Positions 34,710 through 46,785 of a stretch of 64,000 nucleotides of DNA are shown in pieces. Position 1 is the first letter of the stretch, and each line of letters begins with the position of its first letter. The stretch comes from Suillus spraguei (taxonomy: Eukaryota > Basidiomycota > Agaricomycetes > Boletales > Suillaceae), in assembly GCA_016800925.1 (NCBI GenBank), contig JABCPU010000230.1:44969-108968 (forward strand). Reading direction: 5' to 3'. The position numbers were made by a program, and so were the translations under genes. The notes beneath the pieces were generated by a model. That model ran no database searches. It was not told the origin of the DNA and was given only the letters and a program-made list of their open reading frames with translations.

Positions 34710-36113
34710 TGACTGGAGTAATCCTGGTCCATGACTTACAAGTTACAATAAACAGTTTAAAGTTGTGGTTGTTTGGATACAACCAAACAACATGGTGCCA
34801 CTGTGTTAACGTCACGCGAATCTACAAACTTGGAAGCTGAATCATCGTGTATCATGCCAGTTGCTGATAATATTGGATAGTCCGACACGGGTGGTTCCCC
34901 TTCTTATTACTCCAAGAGATACTCTCCGAGCGATCGCGGCGGCAATATAACCTTCAATGCATTTAATCTCGTCGTCGTCGTCATCATCGTCATCATCATC
35001 ATCATCATCGTCTCTGACTCCTCATCTTTATTGACATCCTCAGTCGTGATTCTTTTACTACCAGACAGAACAGCCAATTGGTGAGCCTTCGCGGGGGCAA
35101 GTTTACTCGGTCTCATTCTCGTCAGACGGCATTCGCATCGTCACTGGTTCAGAAGACTACAATGTTTAGCTGTAGGGTGCAGCGACGGGTCAACCTCAGT
35201 AACAGCACACCGACTCAGATCACTCAGCATTCTTAATGACACGTACATCGCACGATCGAGGTCACCCACTACCATGAAATTGAACACTTGGAACAATCAC
35301 TTCGCCAAACGCCATCCATGCACTATGCAACAATTTTTGGTTAACGGAGGAATCATGTCATGAAGAACGCAGTCTAACCCTGAATGGTGACAGTGGGTAG
35401 ACCCAAACATCGAATCTTACTTGGATACCACTCGCTTCTCGGCACTCATCCTATAACTATGAATCTGCATGAGTGATACCCAGAGGAGGTCCTGATCTTT
35501 ATTCAAGCCGCATAGTATATGGATAAGACTGACATGCCGAGAGGAATCAGTCTCTTCAAATCTTAAAATTCCATCGTTCACAAGGGGGGATTTGATTTTT
35601 TTGGTGCGATAAAATCTTGTTCGCGTATGATCACCCTTTCAAAGTGACGGTAGTGGCAATCTTGTCCGGAGAGGAAGGATAATTGTAAGCCAGCCTGATC
35701 ATAAGCCTAGGGTTGAAAATGGGCTTCCATGATCAGTGACAGTATATGTACTGATTATGGGAACTCGGTAAGCCGGCGTGCTTATACCTCCTGCCGATTG
35801 GCATGTACAAGGTTAATTCCATCCTGCCTTTGGGCTACACTAGAGCTAAACATGGCCCTTTAGGAAACAGCCGAAGTGGTACAAAACGTTTCGGTGCTTT
35901 TTCGAGTTTTGTAATACTCGATCTGTCGCCTGTGGGACTGATGGTCGATATCTTCTTAGTTCAGTCATATTAAGGCATCCTCATGGGTCCTTTGGGGAAG
36001 CCTGAGTTTGGTCATAAAGAGCGTGGTTAGTTACTAGATAGGACTCATCTCATCTGATCCTTCAAGTCCCCCACTCTTGAGTCGATTGTCCTCACAATAG
36101 TACTATTGGACCA
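34710..36113. other. Spacer upstream of P450 copy 3, with a trinucleotide repeat
   Basis: 1.4 kb. A (GTC/ATC)n tract lies at 34,969-35,012. From about 35,340 to 36,113 the sequence resembles the spacer upstream of P450 copies 1 and 6 (compare 55,040-55,290 and 56,090-56,618), including the proximal P450 promoter block. A 69-residue minus-strand frame (34,907-35,116) runs through the repeat and is not called. Confidence 0.6.
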
Positions 36114-38169
36114 ATGATGTTGACTTTTGCCAACGTCACCGGGCTCGACCTATGCCTTGCTTGTATCGGACTGTATTTGCTTAAGCAGGTGTCCAACAAC
36201 AAGAAGCCTGCCGCATATCCCCCTGGTCCTCCGGGGTGGCCTCTCATCGGAAATATCCTGGACATGCCCCACATCAAGCCCTGGCTCATCTTCACGGAGT
36301 GGGGTAAAAAGTATGGTGAGTGTCTCTCGTTTGTGTCAATCTTTCATTTTGAGGTCTCATCTCCAGGTCATATGTCGCATATTGAGGTTTTTGGTCAACA
36401 CATCGTGGTCCTGAACTCTGTCAAGACTGCGATGGACATGCTGGACAACAAGAGCACTATTTACTCTGACCGTCCTATTCTTCCAGTCGGTGGTGAACTT
36501 ATTGGCTGGAAAAACGTCATGCCTCTCCTCCCTTACGGTGACCATTTACGCTGCCAGCGCAAAAACTTCCACAGCGTCATTGGTACCCGCGCCGCTGTGG
36601 GCATATACAATCAGGTCGAGGAGGTCGAGACTCGCCGATTTCTCAAGCGTGTGTTCACGAAACCTGATCAACTACAGGCACATGTCCGACAGTATGTATT
36701 ATTTATCTTTGCATTGACACCATCTTGATGTTTATAGCACCGCTGCTGCTGTCATTCTGCGCATCTCTCACGGTTATGAGGTGGAAGAGAATAATGATCC
36801 CCTCGTTGACCTTGTAGACCGCGCTATGGACCAGTGGTCGCGTGCCACCGCTCCTGGTGCCTTCATGGCTGATGTTATGCCTATTTGTAAGCCATAGCAC
36901 TCGCACGTTTTGCTTTCAATGGCCTTACCATTTTTAGTGGTCAAGGTCCCTGAATGGTTCCCTGGTGCTGGCTTCAAGCGTCTGGCCCGCGAATGGCACG
37001 ACACGCTCGAAGAGACCGTTTCTTCACCGTACAAGTTCACCGTGGATCAGATGGTAACTAATTTGTAGTTTCGCGAGCATGCGTTGATGTTCAACTTTGA
37101 CAGGCCGCTGGCATTGCCCCGGAATCTTTCACCTCGAAACTGGTGGGAAGCGGTCCTTTGTCAGCGGAAGAAGAGCATATTATCAAATGGTCTGCTGCAA
37201 CTCTATACGCCGGCGCTTCCGACACCGTTGGTCCCTCCCTCCATATTACTAATAATCATTTTCTGAGAGTACTGCACTTCTTTCCTCAGACTGTTTCCAC
37301 TATCAATTCGTTTTTCCTAGCTATGACGCTATTTCCTGATGTGCAGAAGAAGGCTCAGGCTGAAATAGATGCTGTTATCGGTCCTGATCGTCTTCCCTCC
37401 TTCGCCGACCAAGGTTCTCTCCCATATATTGAAGCGCTTGCCAAAGAAGCCCTACGATGGCATGCTGTTATCCCTACCGGTCCGTGTATCTCGTTTAACG
37501 CATTAGTTATTTGCCAAATGGCATCTCAATATCAGGTTTTCCTCACTGTGCCTCTGAGGACGACATCCATGACGGGTACTACATCCCAAAGGGTTCCGTG
37601 GTCATACCTAACATCTGGTTAGTACCCTCTTTTTTCCATATTTAGTGTTTGAACAGAATATAATGCTAGGTTCATGCTCAATGATCCGGAGAGATACGCT
37701 AACCCTTCGGAATTCAACCCTGAACGGTTTTTGGGCAATGGCGGAAAGAAGCCTGAGACAGAGCCCCGGACGATCTGCTTCGGCTTTGGACGACGGTGAG
37801 TATGCAGTAGGCTTTTGTGCCACATGCTAACTTTCTGCTCTGCAGTATCTGTCCAGGTATGCCCGACTCCCAAACTGTATCCTGACGTTCAGTTTCTTTT
37901 TGTTTATAGGTATCCACCTCGCCGAAGCCTCCGTCTGGCTATCTATAGCAATGTCGCTAGCTGTGTTTGATATCTCGAAGGTCGTCGAGAATGGTATCGA
38001 GATCACCCCTGAGGTCGATCCGTTATCAGGCACGATCAGGTATGTTACATATCTGATCACGTCCAGCCCTGATAGATGCCCTTATAGCCACCCCAAACCA
38101 TTCAAGTGCTCCATTAAGCCTCGCTCCTCGAAGGCCGTCACGCTCATCGAGCAGGATGCTAACTACTAA
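36114..38169 (+). CDS. Cytochrome P450, copy 3 (intact)
   Basis: P450 of about 512 residues with all 11 exons in frame and GT-AG introns. Landmarks: anchor ([17 protein letters not shown]), hinge [15 protein letters not shown]-helix AGASDT|TVS, K-helix EALR, NPSEFNPERF and haem loop FGFGRRICPGIHLA. There are two adjacent ATGs; the second (36,117) corresponds to the start of the other copies. The 3' flank is related to those of copies 1, 4 and 6. It is followed by the SWS1 fragment. Confidence 0.93.
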
Positions 38170-39599
38170 GCGTGCAAAGATGAAATACAAAGCTGAGGAA
38201 AATACTTACTGTAGGTAGGATTCTCACACCTGACATTTAGGTCTGTCATGGTTTGAAATTTGCGTCCGTGCTGGATCGTCTATGGCGTCACATCGCAATA
38301 CAATTGTACATTTTTCTCGTTCCATATTGTTGATAAAACATGCTCTGGTATCAAAGACGCTTGGGGTCTACCTAACGATCTGCCTGTCTTGCACCTCTTG
38401 CCTCATGCTCAAGAACACACTCCCAGTATTTCGGCTCTCTAGCTGACACCCCACTTCGTGTCTGGGAGGACAGGATGAAGCATTTCACTGCCTTCCTCGA
38501 CTACATGCGGGTTTTGTGAGCGTCTTGTTGCGAGAAAGAGATTTAAGAGGGCGTACAGCTCTCTTCGTCCGATTTGAATACCTGAATGCTCGCTTATATG
38601 ACATGCCTAAGCTGTAGTGAACCTTGAAGTGCTTCTACGGGCATCATTTACTAAAGTAATCTTGCTCCATAGCCCAGTGATTAGCGTAGTACGTTTGAGT
38701 CACTTACTTAGATCCAAAGCCACTGCCAAACGATTGAATCATGATCAAAGTGGCCCGTGGCGGGCCGTACGTCGACTCTTATCTGGGTACCACTCGCTTC
38801 TCGACACTCATTCTATAATGATTAGTGATATCCAGAGGAGGTCCTGAGCGTGATTTGAGCCACATGGTGAGTTTCTTCAAAGCCTCCTCCGTTCCTCACA
38901 CTTAATAGACTCAACACTTGCAGACCACGATGATCATAGCATGCTTCCTCGATACGAGTCGACCTATTGTGATTCATGGGCTCCATCGATAGTGTTATTC
39001 ACAACATGCTGTCATTCTGTCCACTGTAACTGCCAAGTAGCGGCGGTAGGTCATAGGCACGTAGCGGAAGTGGACAGAAGTCACCTGGACAACACTTGCT
39101 AAGCTTCATAAGAGCATACTATTTGACCAACGGGTAATCAACTTCTGGCTCGGTAATGACCGTCTTGTTCGGAGAGGAAGAGTTAAAGGCCGATCAGAAA
39201 CCTAGTCAAAAAGTTGAAATACAATGTGGCAATACTTGTCATCCCGGGCCTGCTAAACGCCACCGTTCTGTTGGCATGTACAAGGTCAATTTCATCCTGC
39301 CCTTATTACGCTGCACTGCACCTAAATATGTCCCTCCAGGAATTCGCTACCGGTGTTCAGTAACAGGCGAAATGTGACAAAACGTTTTTTTTGGTACTTA
39401 CTATTGACTAGGCAGGAGGACTTCATACCCACTCTGTCACCCGTGCGATTGATTCATTAGTTTCAGTGAAGAAGCCTAGTGATTAAAGAAGCCTGAGGCC
39501 TGAGTTTGGTCATAAATAGGACACTTCTCATCTGATCCTTTAAAACCCACTAACTGCCCCACTCTTGGGTCGATCGTCCCCTCCTAATAATACTAGACC
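38170..39599. other. Spacer between P450 copies 3 and 4, a mosaic of duplicated pieces
   Basis: 1.4 kb. The first 270 bp match the 3' flanks of other P450 copies. 38,457-38,665 is an SWS1 fragment. From about 38,770 the sequence resembles the arm spacer (55,140-55,560), including AGAGGAGGTCCTGAGC and GATGATCATAGCATGCTTCC, and then leads into the shared P450 proximal promoter. It records the unit that was duplicated. Confidence 0.7.
38457..38665 (-). pseudogene. SWS1 5'-end fragment
   Basis: This stretch resembles 34,519-34,725, the first exon and upstream end of the SWS1-like gene, in the same orientation. Both contain GTGTCTGGGAGGACAG, GACTACATGCGGG, GGGCGTACAGCTCTCTTCGT and CCTGAATGCTCGCTT, with scattered differences. 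Only the 5' part is present, so it is non-functional. It lies downstream of copy 3, whereas the intact gene lies downstream of copy 2, indicating that P450 plus SWS1 was duplicated together and then trimmed. Confidence 0.8.
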
Positions 39600-41643
39600 A
39601 TGTTGACTCTTATCAACGTCACCGGGCTCTACCTATGCCTTGCTTGCATCGGACTGTATCTGCTTAAGCAAATGTTCAAGAAGAACCCTGCATATCCCCC
39701 TGGTCCTCCGGGGTGGCCTCTTATCGGAAACATCCTGGACATGCCCCACATCAAGCCCTGGCTTATCTTCACGGAGTGGGGTAAGAAGTATGGTGAGCCT
39801 CTCGTTTGCCACTCTCTCTCATTTTGAGGTCTTATCTGCAGGTCATATTTCACATATCGAGGTCTGGGGTCAACACATTGTGGTGGTAAACTCTGTCAAG
39901 ACTGCGATGGACATGATGGACAACAAGAGCGCTGTTTACTCTGACCGTCCTATTTTTCCAGTTGGTGGCGAACTTATTGGCTGGAACAAAATCATGACTC
40001 TCCTCCCTTATGGCAACCATTTTCGCCGCCAGCGCCAAAACTTCCACAAGGTCATTGGTACCCGCGCCGCTGTGGGTATGTACAGTCAGGCCGAGGAGGT
40101 CGAGACTCGCCGATTCCTCAAGCGTGTGTTCGCAAAACCAGATCAACTACGGGGACATGTTCGACAGTATGTATTGTTTATCTTTGCATTGACATAATCT
40201 TGATTGGTATAGCACCGCTGCTGCTGTCATTCTGCGCATCTCTTACGGTTATGAGGTGAAAGAGAACAACGATCCCTTCGTTGAACTTGTAGACCGCGCC
40301 ATGTCCCAGTGGTCGCGTGTCGCCGTTCCTGGTGCCTTCGTGGCTGATGTTGTCCATTCTGTAAGCCATAATTTACTTTCAACTTCAATGAATGGCCTCA
40401 CCATTTTCAGTGGTCAAGATCCCCGAATGGTTCCCTGGCGCTGGCTTCAAGCGTTTGGCTCGTGAATGGCACGTCACCCTCGAGGAGATGGCTTCTGCAC
40501 CGTACAAGTTCGTTGTGGATCAGATGGTGCCTATCATTTGTAGTTTTGCGAGTATGCATTGATGTTTGACTTTTACAGGCTGCTGGCATTGCACCGGAGT
40601 CTTTCACCTCGAAACTGTTGGGAGCCGGTCCTTTGTCAGCGGAAGACGAGCACATTATAAAATGGTCTGCTGCGACTCTATACGCTGGCGCTTCCGACAC
40701 CGTTGGTCCCTCCCCCCATATTGCTAATAATCATTTTTTGAGAGTGGTGCACTTCTTTCCTCAGAATGTTTCCACTATCAATTCGTTCTTCCTGGCTATG
40801 ACGCTATTTCCTGATGTGCAGAAGAAAGCTCAGGCTGAAATAGATGCTGTTATCGGTCCAGACCGTCTTCCCTCCTTCGCCGACCAAGGTTCTCTCCCAT
40901 ATGTTGAAGCGCTTACTAAAGAGGCCCTACGATGGCATGCGGTCGTCCCTACCTGTCCGTGCATCTCGTTTCATGGATTATTTAGTTGCCGAGTAGTATC
41001 TCAATTCAGGTGTTGTTCACTGTACCTCTGAGGATGACACCCATGACGGGTACTACATCCCAAAGGGTTCCTGGGTCATACCTAACATCTGGTTAGTATC
41101 CTCTTTTCTCCATATGCAATATTTGAAAAGAAAATAATGCTAGGTTCATGCTCAACGATCCGGAGAGATACGCTAACCCTTCGGAATTCAACCCTGAACG
41201 ATTTTTGGGCAATGGCGGAAAGAAGCCTGAGACAGAGCCCCGGACGATCTGCTTCGGCTTTGGAAGACGGTAGGTATGCAGTAAGTTTTTGTGCCACATG
41301 CTGACTTTCTGCTCTGCAGTATCTGTCCAGGTATGCCCAACTCCCAAACTGTATCCTGACATTCAGTTGCTCTTCGTTCACAGGTATCCACCTTGCGGAA
41401 GCCTCCGCCTGGCTATCTATCGCAATGTCACTAGCCGTGTTCGATATCTCGAAGGTCGTCGAGAATGGTGTTGAGATCACCCCTGAGGTTGATCCGTTAT
41501 CAGGCACGATCAGGTATGTTACATATCTGATCACGTCCGGCACGGATAGATACCTTTATAGCCACCCCAAACCATTCAAGTGTTCCATCAAGCCTCGCTC
41601 CTCGAAGGCCGTCGCGCTCATTGAGCAGGATGCTAACTACTAA
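39600..41643 (+). CDS. Cytochrome P450, copy 4 (one frameshift)
   Basis: P450 with the same 11-exon plan as copy 3. Anchor, [14 protein letters not shown] hinge, AGASDT I-helix, EALR, NPSEFNPERF and FGFGRRICPGIHLA are all present. At about 40,353 one base is missing relative to the other copies (GATGTTGTCCATTCT against GATGTTGTGCCATTCT), just before the third intron, which breaks the frame for the following exons. No alternative donor repairs this by eye. It could be a one-base sequence error, as suspected in housekeeping genes here, or a recent null allele. Confidence 0.85.
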
Positions 41644-42669
41644 GTGTGCGAAGATGAAATCCAAAGCTGAGGAAAGTAAGCGATTTCCACACCTGACATT
41701 TAGGTCTGTCATAGTTTGAATTTTGCATCACAGTCATGGTGCTGGATCGACTATGGTGTTGGGGTGGTGTATCCGCTACTGTGTGCCTGCGTGTCGCGAG
41801 CAAGGCAAGAGGTGGTGAAGAGCAATATGCTACGACAAAGCACTGAATGGCTGACTACGCTACGGTGCTACCCGGCTGCTGCTCCCTCACATGGTCCCCT
41901 ACTCCAGCGTCACACTGCGATACAATTGTACATTTTTTCTTACTCCATGTTGTTGATAGTACAATGCTCTGGTATCAAGGCTTGCAGTCTACCTTACATT
42001 CCGCCCGTCTTGCACCTCCCGCCCCATGATTAAGAGCATACCCCAGGTATTTCGACTCTCTATTCATCAACTGACACCCCAGGCTTTACGCATGGTCCGG
42101 CTACTTCATCAACAGCTCACGGCACCGAGTCGGATCATTCAATATTCTCAAATGATACATCGTGCAGTCCATGGTTTCAGTTCGGATATATGTAAGGATT
42201 GTATATCTATGTCCTCTAAGGCTAAGCCAAATTTTTACGCATATGTAATCTGATTTTTTTTTTTGTACTTCATATTTTTATGGCGCATATATGCATGAGA
42301 ATCACTGCGGAAACGAGAAATTGATCAGAGGATATTCCGAGGGAGACAGGGGCAAAACGCACCTAGCTCATAATCTGCCCTAAATCGGACGTGTAGCAAA
42401 ATGTAAGAGCTGAGTCATAGTTGCAACGAACAATTTTCTGATGACTTTTCCAGATCTTCATGTGAAATATATACTGTCCCAACACAAATCAGCCCGTGTA
42501 TATGGTGTTCTCGACCGTCTGAATACACTCTGCTTATTTGAAGGTGAGTTTGTTTAAATATTTCGCTAAGTCCATCTTCCACCGACATCAGACGAGAGCA
42601 GCTTCGCCATCAACCTAGAGTTGCCTTCGCATTCGACCTTTGGAGGACGAAGCCAGGCCCTGTAGTAAG
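41644..42669. other. 3' flank of P450 copy 4
   Basis: About 1 kb. The first 550 bp resemble the 3' flanks of other copies (for example 50,150-50,280 and 58,680-58,920). The remainder is unassigned, with no gene seen. Confidence 0.5.
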
Positions 42670-42945
42670 CTGTTCTCGTCTTTTGGCTCGCTTACCCGAT
42701 GTTGATGATGCTCTGACCGCGTCCCGCTCTCAGGCAGTGCGTTTCTCGTCTGTTAGCTTGCTTACTCAACCCTGATTATACTTTGGCTCTCAGGCAGTGC
42801 ATTTCTCGTCTGTTGGCTCACTTACTCACCCTGATGATGCGCTGGTCACATCCCACTCCCAACTAATGCGTGTTCTCATCTTTTGGCTCGCTTAATACCC
42901 AACCCTGATGGCGCTCTTGTTGCGTCCCGCTCTCAGAGTATGTGA
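42670..42945. repeat. Minisatellite of 60-80-bp units inside LINE relic
   Basis: Four imperfect units in direct orientation, each with a core like CTTTTGGCTCGCTTACCC, then CCTGATGATGC and CCGCTCTCAGGCAGTGCGT. A further related core lies at about 43,262 (CTTTTGGCTCGCTTGCCC). Units differ in length and sequence, so the array is old. Confidence 0.75.
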
Positions 42946-43450
42946 AGGATCGGTTAATGACATTTGGGTCTAGTCCTTGAAAACGTTCATATCTCAGGGA
43001 CTTGGCCCACAGTCTCTTCCATCTGGAGTGGGTCTCTTGGCAGTGTGCTCGCTTTAGAGCGGAGATGCTGAGTGGGTGTGTCTAGTGTCTGAGATATCGG
43101 GGTAGGTTCTCTCGTTCGTTATTGTTTGTTCTACTCATGGCTGCAAATTTTGCCTCGTCAGCCGTCTCATTTCCGTAAATTCCTTCATGTCCTGGAGACC
43201 ATCATAAGGTGACGTCGAAGTCTGGGTATCGTCTGGCTAGCGTTTTCATTTCCCGCGTTCTTGTCTTTTGGCTCGCTTGCCCAATGTTGGTTGCTTGTCA
43301 CAGTCTCTCGCTGTCCAACAACGAGGAAGTGCGTGATTTCAATGCTGGTGGTGCTTTGGTGACAGCCCATTCTCATACGGTGTGTAACTTATGTTGTCTG
43401 TTGAAATGTTCACTGTTTCTTTTGACCTTGACAACGACAGAATGAGTTTC
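42900..43450 (-). mobile_element. Non-LTR retrotransposon (LINE) RNase H relic
   Basis: Minus-strand reading gives WSPGHEGIYGNETADEAAK (43,140-43,200), the conserved WxPGHEGIxGNExADExAK block of the RNase H domain of fungal LINEs, followed by SISALKRAHCQETHSRWKRL and WAKSLRYERF, also typical. There are stops and frame changes. One stop (TGA directly before WSPGH) replaces the Arg usual at this position. No reverse transcriptase or 5' part found. Dead fragment. Confidence 0.75.
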
Positions 43451-45270
43451 TCTGCGACGGCCCAACCCAACCAAGTCACGTTTCGCCCTCACACGGTATC
43501 TTTTCAGGTGAATCGCTAAATCAAACTTTTCTCATTGCCTCGTCAGAAAGTGCGTGTTTCCATATCACACATGTGTTATGTATCACGCACTTCCTGTCTT
43601 TTAGAAAGTTGAAATGGGAGCCGTACATCGTGGTGGTGAGAGCCAGGGAACGAGAGGAGCAACGACTGAAAGCGTCCGGGAGCGGGGCAGATTCATAAGA
43701 GAGCATATGGTCATATGATAGCTTCGTACTCGTATTCAGATGCTAATCCGATACAATTATGATGGTATTCAGACTGAAATCAGACATGTGGACACTATAA
43801 ACCAGATATAATTCAGTTGTCGGAATAGCACTAAAATTACACATTCAGACTCTGCAAGAACCAGTGATCCTACGTCGGATTAGAACCAGAAACGGGTACT
43901 TCCCACTACTCTAGGTCACCTCGGGATTTGCATGATTTTCCACCTCTGATTACATACTGATTATGTTGTCTTTTCGCACCCTGTCCAGACCTCTCGTTTC
44001 CGCAGTGAATTGACGATTACAAGCTTTGCAGTAATATTGCAAATCATTCGACTCCTTCAGTTGATCCAGGTCACCACTGAACGAGTTACCTCTGTAGCTC
44101 TGTAACCTCTGAGATTTGCAGTCAATTCACTGCAAGTCACCGTTTGATACTGATCTCATCTTGCACCTGAGAAAATGGACAACGACTCTGCCATTACCAA
44201 AGCTTCGACTGCTACGAAAGCCAAACCGGTCAAGATGAAAAAAACAGTGTGACCAGGTTCCACGAAAATGGATCGTAAGTACACTGTTTACATTGTTTTT
44301 CATACTCATTTTTGATTGCAGGAATTTGTACGTGTTGCATCACCTGCATGGGTAGCAGCATGCCTCCCTGTTTGCGTCATACGTCCCTCGCGCTGCTCAC
44401 AGTTTCCGAGAAGTCTTGACATCCATCGATGTCGATGATAGTTTTGACCAATTTCTCCCCTGCTGTCCTACTGCACTCCCGTCGTTCTCTTCCCTGTTGG
44501 CCGCTTTACTCGCTTCCCAGTTGGTCTATTTGATCATGGTGCTTCCCCCGTCGATGCTGGTCTCTCCGTCGCTCTTTTTATGGTATTTTTGTACCAGCTG
44601 CAAATAATGCCAGTTATTGCATGACAACTTCGAAGCATGTGTGATACTATTTGTGCATATGTGCAAAGGTGCTCGCGAATGTGTTCAGATATGCAGGATA
44701 CGAAAATACACGCATGGGAACATATAGGACACTGCCCCGTCTTATTAACACAAGTCTGAGTATGGGGCGCTGTAGGCTTGTACGTGTTCCTATGTGTCCT
44801 GAATGAATGGCACATCTCAACCTATCGAGGCTTATTTCGTCAGAACCAGTTTTCACTGGGAACGTTCAGGACCGGACTGCGGCAGCACTATGCTCGGTGG
44901 CCCATTATACAAGTGCCAGCGAACGCGATGGCAATGTTGGACACCTCAGCCACGTCATCCTGGTGAACGATTACACCTGCTTTGAGCTTTTTTACTGGCG
45001 ATGTTACGGTCGTACATGCGTTAGTGGAGCAATTGAAATGTGGCTCAAATTGGTATAACAGTATGATGAGGCTTCTAGGTGAGTCCACGAAACGCTGGCA
45101 CGTGAATCACATTCAAAATGATCCATCCACTTTCCACCGGTCGTACAATTTATCGGGAAGTCGAATCCTTGCACTCGTGATGACTCGGATCGCAACTATC
45201 TCGTCATCGTTTTTTCGAGGGGGACTGACGTGACTAGGATTCCCGAACGTTGCCATCGCGTTCGCTAGCC
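43451..45270. other. Unassigned spacer with possible element debris
   Basis: 1.8 kb between the LINE relic and the aspartic protease promoter. Several short frames exist but none has a recognisable family or consistent splicing. The last 400 bp contain the inverted promoter-like copy (44,880-44,945). Confidence 0.45.
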
Positions 45271-45290
45271 CATATATAATGAGCAACCGA
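44880..45290. repeat. Inverted copy of the aspartic protease promoter
   Basis: At 45,247-45,300 the plus strand reads GTTGCCATCGCGTTCGCTAG, then ATATATAATGAGC and AACCGAGTATGAT. The minus strand of 44,885-44,945 reads ATTGCCATCGCGTTCGCTGG, then TGTATAATGGGCC and ACCGAGCATAGTG. So the core promoter has an imperfect inverted copy about 300 bp upstream facing the other way. No protease coding sequence follows the inverted copy. Confidence 0.7.
45270..45280 (+). promoter_or_regulatory. TATA-like box of aspartic protease
   Basis: CCATATATAAT lies about 40 bp upstream of the ATG at 45,316, a reasonable TATA position for a short-leader fungal gene. Confidence 0.55.
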
Positions 45291-45315
45291 GTATGATATA
45301 GCTTTCCAGCAAACC

Positions 45316-46785
45316 ATGTTCTCCACTGTACCCTTGTTGACACTCCTGGCTTTGTCAGTCACGGGATCGCCCGTTGAAGTTCGCAATTCCCGTATCACCC
45401 TCCCCATAACCAGGAAGCTAAAATTCTCCAATGGTACCAACCAGGTACAGCACGATGAAGCTCGCGTGGTGGCCTTCAGGGATAATAGCACGCATGGCCG
45501 ACGTGCTAATAATATTCCTTTGGAAAACGAAAAGTGGATGTACATCACATCAGTTGGCATTGGCCGTCCCCCCACATTTTGTAAGTTCAACGCTGAGAGA
45601 CATGCGGCTGCTAATGTATTACTGAAGACGAATTGGTTGTCGATACCGGTAGCGCGGTCACATGGGTTGGCGCCCACAAGATGTACCAAAAAACCGCCTC
45701 AAGCTTCGAGACTTCACTTGTGGTGGCGGTAGACTACCAATTTGCCTGGTTCGCTGGTATGATATACAACACTATCATAAGTTGAAAATACTTACGATCA
45801 TCTATAGGATTTCTATTCACTGATTTCCTCATTTTCGGTAATACATTAGCTGCCACGATGCCAATCGGTGTTGCTTCTGAGTATGATGGCATGGCTTATA
45901 ATGGTATCCTTGGCATCGGGCCTGCACGCTTGTCAGTCGGCACCGTGAAAAATGCTATGGAAATGGAGCTCGAGAGTATCGCTCAGCACCTGTTTGAAGC
46001 CGGCAGCATTTCTCAGCCCCTTGTTGGTATATTTTTCCAGCCCTCCAGTAAGGGTAGGGAAAAACCCGACGGTGGAATACTCAACTTTGGTGATCCTAAC
46101 CCTGCCTTATACACGGGCAACATCGTATACACGTAAGCTACCTCAGCTCCTAGATCAATCAGACTGATAGTAATTGTTTTGTTTCAGTCCTGTCACCACA
46201 ACCTACCCCGCATCGATGTATTGGGGTATCGAACAGAGGATTACCTATGGCACCATGGAGATCTTACCCACCGCCTCTGGTGTCGTGGATTCTGGCTGCA
46301 CCTTTAATTACCTTGCCTCCGGTATGTATTTAGAGTCGGCGAGTAATTTTCTATGCATTCTAATCAACGTTTGATAGATGCCTATGAGAATTACAGGGTT
46401 GCAACCGGCGCTAAATTTAATGCGAGGACTAAACTTCTCTCTATTACCCCTGAGCAGTATGGTGCCCTGGATGACCTGAAGTTCCATATTGGAAATGTAT
46501 GTCAATTCTGTCAACCATTACACCCCTTGTTCATCATTTGTATGACAGCAAATCTACAGTTTCACTCGCAACGCTCAAATCTGGCCTCGTAACCTAAACT
46601 ACAAGGTTAATGGTCTTGAAAGTGGTATATATCTCGCGGTTAAAAGCCTTAGCACACCCGTTGGCCGTGGGGAAGACTTTCGTCTTGGCTATGTATTCCT
46701 CCAGCGCTTCTATGCTTCGTTCGATAACGCCAGGTCCCAAGTCGGTTTTGCCGGAACCCCGTTCACAGATGCCACCACCAACTAA
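45316..46785 (+). CDS. Secreted A1-family aspartic protease
   Basis: Pepsin-like endopeptidase of about 400 residues. The ATG at 45,316 starts a signal peptide (MFSTVPLLTLLALSVTGSPV), followed by a propeptide. The first catalytic motif is VDTGSAVTWVGA (about residue 93), rebuilt across an intron (PPTFY|ELVVDTGS). YNGILGIGPARLS is the conserved flap-side segment. The second catalytic motif reads VVDSGCTFNYL, with Cys where DTGT/DSGT is usual. The C-terminal block is GYVFLQRFYASFDNARSQVG. Six exons, all GT-AG and in frame to TAA at 46,785. The catalytic aspartates are intact, so activity is plausible; extracellular acid proteolysis is the family role. Confidence 0.93.

Noticed and set aside
34907..35116. 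69-residue minus-strand frame through the trinucleotide repeat
   Set aside because: Another frame of the same repeat is also open, the Met-rich stretch is only the repeat, and there is no homologue I recognise.
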